Part shown: piece after piece, positions 27,601 through 39,600 of the stretch
Position numbering within the stretch: position 1 is the stretch's first letter
How the letters are laid out: each line of letters begins with the position of its first letter
From: Odiellus spinosus
Lineage: Eukaryota; Arthropoda; Arachnida; Opiliones; Phalangiidae
DNA: 64,000 bases
Assembly: GCA_963920705.1 (NCBI GenBank)
Contig: OY987227.1
Span: 3,322,526 to 3,386,525, forward strand
Direction of reading: 5' to 3'
Notes under the pieces: model-generated
Seen by the model: the letters and a program-made list of their open reading frames with translations, nothing else
Told to the model about the DNA's origin: nothing
Database searches by the model: none
Made by a program: the position numbers and the translations under genes

Positions 27601-30600
27601 AAATTTTAAGCAAAATTTAAGGAAATTTTAAGCAAAATTTAAGGAAATTTTAAGCAAAATTTAAGGAAATTTTAAGCAAAATTTAAGGAAATTTTAAGCA
27701 AAATTTAAGGAAATTTTAAGCAAAATTTAAGGAAATTTTAAGCAAAATTTAAGGAAATTTTAAGCAAAATTTAAGGAAATTTTAAGCAAAATTTAAGGAA
27801 ATTTTAAGCAAAATTTAAGGAAATTTTAAGCAAAATTTAGGGAAATTTTAAGCAAAATTTAAGGAAATTTTAAGCAAAATTTAAGGAAATTTTAAGCAAA
27901 ATTTAAGGAAATTTTAAGCAAAATTTAAGGAAATTTTAAGCAAAATTTAAGGAAATTTTAAGCAAAATTTAAGGAAATTTGAAGCAAAATTTAAGGAAAT
28001 TTTAAGCAAAATTTAAGGGAATTTTAAGCAAAATTTAAGGAATCGAGATTTGCATTCTTAAAAAACGGATTGGTAGAGCAGCTGCTATTTTTTTAGAAAT
28101 TGAAGGTGCTTTTAAATAATTAATATTGTTTCCGTTTTCAATAAACATATACATAAAAAAGCAAGGTTGGGGAGTTAGCCGCGTTTGTTACCTCCGCGGA
28201 CACCCGTGTTCTTTGAGTTGTCTACTATGTTTTAAAAAGGAGAGAGTATCTCAAAGGTATCTCCATTTTACGAATAATGAAACAAACATATACAGATGAG
28301 ACATAAGACCTTTTCCTATTTTCACTCCTCTCTACGGATGGTGCGTAGAGTAGTAATTAGGTTTTAATTATCTACCGTTCTTATTGAATTAAATATATAT
28401 GCATTTGTTTTAAAGGGAGCCTGAATAAAAAAATCAAAAGCTGTTGATAAAACAGTAATACAGTAATATAAAAGTCCCAGTCATATATTTTAACCTTGCT
28501 TAATTACTCCAAAATGAAAGTTTATTGTCAGCTTTTTTCTTCCCCCCCCCCCCCGACGTAGAAAAGGGAATACCAGCCAATCATATTTTACGTTGGAAAA
28601 ATCTTACAACATGTTTTGTTTCCTCGAATTTAGATGGCGCCACGGTCTTCGTATGGGTTCCGAATAACATATATTTCCTTGACCATAATTGAAGTTAAAA
28701 ACATTCGGCGTTTCCTAGCTAAGGTTGGCTAATTCTTTTGTTTTCCAGCGTCATATTTATTAACAGATTTTTTTTCTTTTTAAATCGACATAATTTGATA
28801 AAAGTAGTTCGTTATTTTCAGAAATCTTACGCTGCGCTTTAGAGATGCGCCTCTTCGGAGAAAAGTCGAGAGACGGGTGACGCCATCTGCGACTTGGAGA
28901 TAATGCCGGTTTGGCCGGTATTGGATACTGATCACTAATCGTCATCTGCCACTGTTTAAATTTGTTCATTATGGTGTAAGAAATGACTAAATAAACAAAC
29001 TAAACTTATTTTCGTAAATAAGGAAGCCCAATCTATGTTTTAATTAGTAGTTTCAAGGCTCTAAAACGTTTTTGTTTACAATTTTAATGCAGTCCCTGAA
29101 TTATATCGTAAGAACCCTGACGTCATTTTTAAATCGTGCGGAAGATTCCGACGCGCTTGCCTTATTTATCACTTTCTGTTGGATAGTAGGGGCTGGTTTA
29201 TTTAGAAATTTAAACAAAAAAAAGGTTTTAAGGCCTAGAAACTACTTATTAAAACAAAGCTTGGGCTTCCTTACATGCGAAAAAGTTTTGTTTGCTTTTT
29301 AATTATGAAAGCTATAATGAACATAAATTAAAACCAATATGTAAAAACCGTGGCAAACAACGATCTTAAGATCTCTGATAAGCACGCGTCACACGTGACT
29401 TCTAGTATCGAGGGGGAAGGTGCTGTCAAAGCTAAGTATTATCCCAAACACAGAGGTGGCGCTAAAATCACCCTTTGGTTTTCGACACTATTGAGGGTAA
29501 AGGAAAAGGTATATCTCTAAAGCGCCGCGTATAAGATCTCTGAATCAGTCTTAGCTTTAGGAAAAACCTTAATAATATTATTTTCATAACCAATTTAACC
29601 TTTTTTTTCTGTAAATTTTAAAATAATTTTATTTTGTACCTCCACATCCTAAAAACTAAAACTAGTTTTCAACGAGTCATATTACACCGTCGTATTCAAG
29701 AACAGAGTCAATTAAGTCGAGGCACTTCAGCACCAAAACAATAATGTTCTTATTTCTAAATATTAATTTTAAGAATAAAGTCCGATATCATTCGTGATGG
29801 ACTTAAGAAAGCTCGCGATCTACTAGACGATCATTGCACGAACCCTGACCGAAACTCGAAGATCAATAAAATAACATTGGGCTCCCTTTAACAAGCCCTA
29901 TAGCTTGGATGGCCGTAAGGCAGCTGTTGCGTGCACTAAGCTTTGGTGAAAAAAAAGACGGGTAAGATAATGCCTACTAGTTACAAATTTAAGCCAACCG
30001 CCGTTCACCAATGCGAAGTTGTTCTCTTTGCCTGTAGGTCACCACTCGGTTAGCACGTCAAACGAGGGTACGCGCACATTGCCATATTAAGAACCAAACT
30101 GATGAGCATTTATAGACAGATTCATTAGTTCACACAGAGTAACGTGATTGTAATGTACACGCATTCCATCTTTGAAAGTGGTGCCCTGAACTTGTAGCTA
30201 TTAGAAGATACAGGGCGCCTAACTCCACCTAGAGTGGCCCGTTGGCAAACCTATTCTTACCCAAGACGGCGCGTGATTTTCCGTATGAATCTGTCTATCG
30301 TGGCTGGGAAAGAGGCACAACTTGTTGCAAAAATTCTTCGTAAAACTTTGGGGTTGCGTAATTTATACGGAAAGGGGTGGTAGAGGTGTATCAACGTAGC
30401 GGTGCTTCTGGTAGCTTACGCTGCAAAACAGCGTGTGTCTGAACGATTCGCGACACGCGCCCGACTTTTGGCGCCACGAGACGCGACCAGAGAGTGGCGA
30501 CGCCGCGTCGGCCCTCCCGCCAGCTAGCTCAAGACTCATCCCCATCATCCTCCGACCTCTATCCAGCTTCGGCTCCCTTCCAGAATATAAAGACTCGTTT

Positions 30601-33600
30601 CCCCATCAAAAAAATCTCCTTTGACTACGTAAGAGAGGACAGTTGACGATAAAATTGCATTTTTTGGTTTCTCTTAAAAATGCTAATAAGAACGTTTCGA
30701 AGATGATCCCTTTTGGTTGAAACTTAGACGAATTTTTTTCCTAGTTACGCTAGAGGTGTTTGTGTAAAAGCTTCCGCCTAAATATCGCGTTCTTAATGAT
30801 TAATGTTTGTTTCCCAGTGTGCTGATTTAAAGTAGACACGCAATTGCTGACTCGATTACGGCAGCTTGTCAAATTGGTCTCGTGTCAAGCTCGCGAATTT
30901 GATCTTTAAAAATTCCAGAGGAAGATTTTAAATACCCGTGACATCGGTAGTACTTGTTATTTAAATGTGTTTCCATAGAATAGCCAAAGAAATCGTAAAA
31001 ATATTCTAATTTGATCAAATTGGTACAAAATGAAAACTTCAACAGAATTCGATGAAATAGAATAAACGAAATAACCTGAATTCATCTAAAGTGGACCATA
31101 AATTAAAATTCCTTTCGTCCACTTTTGTTGAATACAGGTTGGTCTATTTAGTTGAACTCTATTGGAATTATCCAAATTACACCAAATTAGATTTTTCCCA
31201 CTTGTGACAGACCCCGCAGAATTTTACGAAAGTTTCGTTTTGCAATATCTTAGATTTGTCATTGTTGAGGGTAGAAAACGTTTTTTAAAGGTACTAAAAT
31301 AAAATACATTTTTATATTATTTTCTGCTCTATCGTTTGAGCAGAAATCATCAAGTTAAGTGTCTATGGTGAATAGTCCTAGAATCAGTGCACTACAAAGT
31401 ATATTCCATCTAGTATATCTCTCTATTGTCTATATGATATAGTCTTTACTATATTGGTCTATGATTCAGCGGGAGACTCGAGACTGACGGTGACGCGCGT
31501 TCCAAGGACGTTCCTGGATGGATAGAACCCTGTAAACCTCGATATTAGCGGATTGACATTCCGAAAGAATCGCTCTCTCCAGGAGAGAGTTTATTACAAA
31601 TTAACGACACCCCTCTCCCCAACACGACTCCTAGTGTCACTAGTAATTACCGAATTAATACGAAGCGAATGTTAGAATTCCACTATATAGTCCCGCAATT
31701 TATTAAAGGGATACTAAACCCTGGAAACAAGTTATTTTTAATCGAATAAAACTGTTAAAATATGCCTTAAAACCTTATCAAAACTACCACCAAAGGTTTC
31801 GTGGTGATTGGCGGTTAATAATGAAACTTACGAAATTAGGTTCGAATAAACTTCTTATTTATTTCAATAGGACTCAATTGCTGTTGCCAATGAGAGTTCG
31901 TCTTTGAAATGACCTTTACGTGAACCAACGCCTCCTATATTTTATCAAAGCCAGTGCACAAGGGGAAAAAATTCCAAAGAGGGAACTTTAGTATTTTAGT
32001 TCGCCAGTTTTACTATAGAGTATAGAGGCGCGATTAACCATAGATTTTGGTAGAACGCGCCTCTATCGTTACCGTGGCAACCCGACGTAGTAACATCTCC
32101 TACGTTGGGTTGCCAAGGTAACTGGAGGGATGCGTCCGCAAAATCACTGAATATCCCGCCACCTATCAAGAAAAAATTTCAATCCTATACAAACTAAAGT
32201 CTCTTCCCGCTTCAGGAGCGTGCACAGCCTTTGATAAAATATAGGGGGCGTTGCGTGAACCGAAAGAGATATTTTTTAGAAATAGCGTTACATTTTGGTT
32301 CGGGAATGTAGTTTGCAACTTTGATAATTGATTGTAAACTAACCTCGAAACATTTGGTGGGTTTTGATATTTTTTTCCGTATTATAATCGTTTAAAAATA
32401 ACTTGTTGTAAGAGTCTAGTATCCCTTTATAGACTCAAAGTCAAAATGTGTATACGTTACGAATCAACTGATGTGATCATATTTAGGCAATTCACCTTTT
32501 CGATTTCGCGCATGTTTCGATCGGATTCGATATATCATTCTATATAAAGCAATAGATATGTACATTACTATTACCCGCGAACAAGTTATTTGTTTTCGAT
32601 TCCTTATCGTTTAAATAGACCTAATCCACCAGTAAAAAAATTACTAACAAATATTAAACTAGAATTAAATTTAAAACTTACCCGGAAAATAGGCTTAGCT
32701 AGATTCATGGAGATTCGGATTTCTTGGCATTAAATGAGTCAGCTCGACCAATGAGATCTCCATGATACTTCCAATAACATTCGATTGCTTGTTGACCCAG
32801 TAATGCGAAAAAGTTCAGAATCTCCATGAATTTTTGGGAAAGTTTTAAATATATTTCTAGTTTAATATATGTTTATATTTTTTAACTGGTCCATAAAGCC
32901 TATTTAAACGATAAAGAATAGATAAAAACCACTTTTTGTTAGGTTGCATTCTCCCTTTAAAGATAATTAAATTCACGAAACGAAATTTATTTAATCTCTC
33001 TCCACAAACGACGACGTTATTTTTGACGAACTCCAAGGCTGCTAGAGATATTCGCTAGACGAACTCCCGCTCCGAAAATATCTACCGTTAGGACTCAGGA
33101 GGCGTACGAATCGCGCTTTTTGAAACTAACCCATACAGAGAGGGGTAGACAAGACCCGGGAGTAATAGACTTCAAAGGAGGGTTTCATCGGCTTCTGATT
33201 TAATTTAAAATACTTCTTAATCATTTCAAAAAAAAAAAAATCGTTATAGCATTTAAATCATAAGGCTTAAATAAATAAATTAAATCTAAAGTTTTAGGTA
33301 AACCTAATAATGAAAACAACTAGAGATCGGGGTTTGGACAAAATAATCCACAACTATCAGTTAATCAGTTAATCATAAAAAAATAATTGGAAAATTAATC
33401 GCGATTGCATTGGATTTATCATAGACTTTTTTCGAAAAATTTTAAGTTATGAATAAAGATAAAATAATCAGAAATTTCTTGTCCAAACCCCGATCTCTAA
33501 AAACAACACTGAAATTCCTAGAAACTTGATCACGCTTTATATTCAGGAACATAAAAATTTATATTTGTAGAACATACAAACGAAAATAAATCTGAATTGT

Positions 33601-36600
33601 TTCGTATATTTATTCCTAGGTTGTTCTTTGAAAAAGAAGCAGAAATTTACGGAAGAGTACTTGGAATTCCTAGCTCAGGAAATGGCGGAATCTTACAAGA
33701 ACAAATCTCAAAGGTAATTCTAAAGTTCAAAAATATATTTTTCTTTAGAAAACGGTGGCACCCGGGAGGTTAATTTCCCAGTATTTAAATTTCAATCTCG
33801 TCCGTGATAAATCGGTATCTTCGCTTAAGAAGGCGTGGGTCAAAAGGCCATATATGCGAAGCTGAGTTGTTAATCTATACGCGTGGCTTTATGTATTGAA
33901 ACCCGTTTATCACTTGTCTTGTCAAAAACCATAAATTAGGGGCTCAAAATACCGACTCGTATATAAAACAATAAAATTCTAAAGAAAAAAATTGTCGACG
34001 TCGAAAGAAAATTGTGATTTATGACTATCTGAAAAGACGTTTAAACATAAAAACTTTGTAACTATGCCTATATGATGGACGTAACATTGGTTCCAATATT
34101 TTAAAATGGTTACAGTCTGGTATAGGGTTTAAGGGTTTTTGCAAAGCATTAAGTCTATCAGGTTACTCGTAATTTGAAAAAAAATATATATTTTACGATT
34201 TAAAAGACAATTTTCCTTTAGTATAATTTCGTTTTTTCTAAGATACATACATGAAATTTAGGTTTGAGATAATTTTAGCAAGCTAACGCACGAAGTCGAT
34301 CTATTCTTACCCTTCTTACGTTTAAATGATCTCCTACTTTGTATCGTGACCTATGGATAAATAATAAATTACAGGGATAAATGTTCTTGATAAAATGTTT
34401 TATCGAATCGCTCCCTCGCGGCCGAAATCCATTCAACCAGAAACCTCCGATATTCTTATAATTTCCTATAAATCGATCAAATATTTGTATTTTCCTATAA
34501 TTTTCTTCATTTTTGTTGTGGTCACTCTGAGCTATATATAAGTGCGTTTTAAGTTATCTCAAAAGTTCACAACTTATTCCAGAAATGTTCAACAAACTGC
34601 AATTTGAATGTCAAAGCTAACCAAACTCGAGTCAACACTTAAAGAAAACATTAGCTATCACCTCTTTTTTATGCTTCTGTGATTTGGACTCCTCCTCGAG
34701 ATTTTAAGACGGGGAATAGGAGCAGGGCTTATAGCTATTTCCAAACGTTATAGGAATAACAGGATTAATGTCTTATAAAATATAGAAGATTTATGGGATC
34801 AAAATCGTAGAATAAATAGTATTTTACAGGATCAATTTTTTGAAGTAACGCGCCTTCTTAGTAGTTTAGAATTGGAGATCTAGAGGTTCATTATTCCTTA
34901 CTCATTGGGAGTCGTCGCGACCTTGGGCAAAACTCGAAATAGTAGGGTATATGTAAAATATTGGAATATAAAACTTTTAAAGCGTTCACAACTATAAACC
35001 GAAGAAACCAGCTTTTTTTTTCCATGACAACTGCATTCATTTATTTATAGTTTTTGAATTTCATTTGACAAAAAATCAACACTTGGTGAAAATATAGGAA
35101 TTATAGGATAAATTAAAAAAAAAAAATAGTATTTTTAAGGATCATCTTGAAAATATTGGATATTATGTGAATTATCGGATCACCGGGAGCCCTATAAGAG
35201 GGAATTCTAGCTAAGTAGTTCTTGGTTGTCAATTCTGGGTTTTTGTTTCGCACGAATTACGGTGCGATGCAAAAATCCACCGTATCATTCTAGGCTTTGA
35301 TTGTTTTTAAGATCGCGAAGAAAAATACGGTCTTTATCGCGCGAGTAGCTATTTATTATTAGATAGATTAAAGAGTGAAATATGTTTAAAAACGTAAGTG
35401 GTGAAACAATATATGCTTATTATATATTGTATGTTATATGTTTCGTTAAGCCTAGCATGACCACTATGAGCCAACTGATAATTTGAGATTACGCCAGATC
35501 GCGGATGGAAGACTTCAAAATCGGAACGTTATCGATGAGCGACGTCACTAAATGGCGTTTCAAAACGTTTATAAGCCGCTCCCTCAATTCTAAGTTGAAC
35601 GCTGTCATGGTTTTTCGTGAATTCCAAATGAAAATTGAGTAGAATTTTCGGAAAGATATATACACATATCATAAATTATCGTTAATTTTTGGAAAATTAC
35701 CGTTAATTTTGTTTCAGGAAATAGCTACGTAGGATTTATTTTTTTTTTTTTCATATTTTTGACATTTTCCTTTTATAGTTTCTTTCGAACACGTCAACCT
35801 AGAGGTATAAAATTTTGAGAAAAAAAAAAAAAACCCTTGAAAAATTCCAAGTTATTTCCAGAATTTTCCAGAATATTGTAAATTATTAACTCGCCATAGA
35901 TTTATTTTTAGTGCCTAGACAGCAATAGGTTCCCAGAAAATGGGAAAGTTACGGACGTATGGACATGGTAAATTATTATATGTAGATAAAACTAAAAATA
36001 TAATCTACGGGCTTTCGAAAAAAATGGTGTTAGCCTCACTTTAAGAATTTCCAATATAACTTCTTCCCTTTATTTGTTCAAATAAGTATCATTCTTATGA
36101 AACTTAAAATTACCGACTATTAACAAAATGTACTTTCATGGCCTATAGAGGGAAAATTTTGGATTAAATTTTTACGATTATTTGGTTAAATAGAAGACAC
36201 GAAATTGTTAGCATTCGATGATGATAAATTTATTTTATAGGGGTTAAAAACTTTTTTTTTATTTTTTTTAGTTTCGCTAAGATTATTCTTTTTTATTTTC
36301 AGCGTTACCACCGATCAAGTCACCAAGGAACAAGTCGCGCGTTGGAAAATGACTGCGTTAGACGCGAATAAAAATCAGGTTGGTTTTTGGGATATTTTAT
36401 AAATTTCGCTTTTCTAAAAAAGTGCATTTATACCCAACGATGGTCGACCAAAGCCGTAAAGGAACAGAAATTAAAAATTCCAAACCGTGAAGGGCCAGAA
36501 ATTAAAAATTAACGGTTAAAGAAATAAGAAAGCCACAGTCTAAGAAATTAGAAACTTATACTTTTAGATATTAATATGAATAAAAATTATACAAAACAAT

Positions 36601-39600
36601 ACGTATAAATTCGGCATATCTAAAGTTTAAATTATGTAGTCATTCTAAGTAGAGTCCACCCTTGGACCGGTTATTTGTTTTACGCCACCTCTATATCAGA
36701 AGCGGATCACATAGGAAGTTTACATCTGTAATGCTTTCTATAGTAACCATCTTTGATGGAAAGATTTGCGTGAGGGGGTTTAAATTTCCAGCACCCATTC
36801 AAAATTTTCATTTTTAGATTTTCCTCTCTCGTGAAATTCTAACGTAGGGGGAATAAGCCATTTCGAGCTAATTTTGGCGCATGCGCCCGTGTACCCGGGG
36901 ATCAATAGCAGACGATGTCTAGCATCATGGATGGGTTAAAGTATGGGGCAGATTTAGAGAAGTATTCAATTAAACAACTGAAAGTTTTATGTAGTAATTA
37001 CAGTGTGAATTTTAAAAGTAAGTGGAGAAAAAAGGACTATATTTTCGAATTAGATAAACATTTACGCGAAATTAGTGCGAATAAGAGTGCTGAGAGTGAA
37101 AATGAGTTTAGCCTTGGGTTGAACTGCAGAAGCGTTACTCTAGATATCAAGCAGGAGGATCAGCTGGAAAACGTTTGCAAAAATTGCCTTCAATCACTTT
37201 GCATATGCCAAAGGCTAATCATATCAACTCCTCAAATTACATCAACTCCTCTAGTTGCTAAAAGACAAAAAAAAAGGGAAATTTAACTTTGAATACGCAA
37301 TGTCATAAATGGTTTCAAGGCAAGTCTTATTTACGTTATGTGATTGTGTTTTGTTCATTATTTATCTCAGGTGTTTTAAGGTATACTAAATATTCATACT
37401 CTTTTCTGCTTTAGATATTTGTGGCCAAGACGCTCCGCAACCTGATGAAGTCCAAAATTGGAAGCTAAACCCTCATCCCACCACAATTCCAAAAATTATT
37501 GCATTAGAAGTTTTTCAGTACCTTGTTAAACAAAAAAATATCATTGACAACGTCAGCAATAAGCATATGAAGGGTTTTAATAAAGCAGTTGCTCATGATG
37601 CTGCAAGCGATATAATTGGGGGCATTGAAACAAGTATCGTAAGTGTGTGAAATTATTTTTATGTAAAACAGTTGTCTAAATTTAGTCATTCTATATTTTT
37701 GAAGGTTTACAACCAGTTTCTTTATATCAAATCACGTTGTTATCCATCGATGAAGACTGAAAGTTATAGGGTAGTTGTAGTTTTGGATTCTCTAGACAGG
37801 TTTATATGTGGTGGAGCCTGCGAATGTCCTATTGGGTAAGGTCAATGATCCACATTATAAGAGCGCTGATTCTAATCAAATTTATTTTAGGAAATCCGGT
37901 GCTTGCAGCCACATTGGTGCCTTACTGTTATTTCTAGAACAGTACGCTGATCTTGGTGATGAAGATTATGTAGTGGCCTGCACCTCAGAATTGTGTAAAT
38001 GGAAAGGACCTAAAACCAGAAAATTGGCAGCGAAACCACTTACAGAAATTTCATTCAATCGACCAAGGTTATATTCTAAAAAACTGATTGCCACTACTGA
38101 AAAAGAAGAGGAGGTTAAGGAATATGCGAGATACGATCCAAGACATCCTGATGATAGGAATACTGACTTCAAGAAAATCAAAACTGCCATCAAGGAGCTA
38201 AAGAAAATCTACCCAAATACTGGAGCAGCGCATTTTTGGGATTTAACGGACGACGAAGACGATGTTCTCGCCTCTGACCCCCCTAGTATTAGCTTTGAAA
38301 TTGATTCTTCTGCTACCATTGATGTGGAGGAGGAATCTATGATGACTGTAGCTACAAACTTGATTTACAAGCCTAGTAAATATTTGTTGTTCCTTAAAAT
38401 TAAAGTTTGCACCCCTATTATAATTTTCTTTTTTTTTTTTTGAAACAGCTTTGATATATCAAGACATTGAAGAATCGGATCGGGATACATTTGCAAATAG
38501 TCAAACTACGACACCGACTGTTGCCTCTTTTATTGAATCTCAAACCAAGGATCAAAGTTCAAATCAGCTCTGGAAAGAGTTGAAATCAGGAAGAATAACA
38601 AGTTCAATGTTTGGTCAAGTTCTACGATGCCAAGAAAAAAAATTTCCAGTTTCTTTAGTGGACTCTATTTTAAATCCATGCAAATTAGACAAGTATTTAT
38701 TAACAAATATTTATGCTAAGGTCTTTTAATAATTGACAACTTTGTGAATGTACCTTTAGATACAGTAGATTGCCACCAGCCATTTTGAGGGGAAGGAATT
38801 TGGAACCAGTTGCTAGGAAAGCCTACGAAGACAAATTTAACGTTACAGTAGAACCCAGTGGCCTGTCATTGTTGTTGGACTATGCTTTCATAGGAGCCAG
38901 CGGAGATGGAATAATTTCTGACCCATCTAAGGTCACAAAAGGGGTATTAGAAATTAAATGCCCCTGTTCAGTTAAAGGGACTGACATATCGAACATGCGT
39001 ATTCAAACTATTGTGGATAATTTTCCAAGTTTCTGTCTGAAAAAAGATAGTGGAGAGATACACCTAGATAGGAAATCGAATTATTATAGTCAAGTGCAAG
39101 GAGAGATGGCTGTAAAGCAGCTGTCTTGGGCGGATTTCGTAGTGTTCACAGAGGCTCCTGATGGTGGATTATTTAGTGAGAGGATATTATTTGACAATGA
39201 ATTTTGGAACACCAAACTTTTGCCAAAATTAATTTATTTTTTCTCAAAATATATTTCTCCATTCTTGATTAAAAGTATATGACACTTTAAAAACAGGAAT
39301 ATTAATGATTATTTATAATTATTATGTTATTTGGTCACTCGAGATTAATAAAATTTGTTGCGAAATTTATTTTAGTTTTAAGAAAGGGGTTCGTAGATGT
39401 TGGTGAGGTAACAACATACGGAAAATATACTGTTAGCTTCTTTAGCAAGTGTAATTGGCATTATCCCGTCAAAAATGTGAAATTTTTTTACTCTTCCTAT
39501 AGAGCGTTCAACATTAATTCTAACTTCCGCTATACGTCTAGTATCAACAATTTCCTTTTCAGTAAACTGGGATCGGTCCTTCAAAAACGGGGGTAAATTC

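Noticed and set aside
39324..39596. + strand open frame of 90 codons
   Set aside because: It is the antisense shadow of the transposase C-terminal exon.
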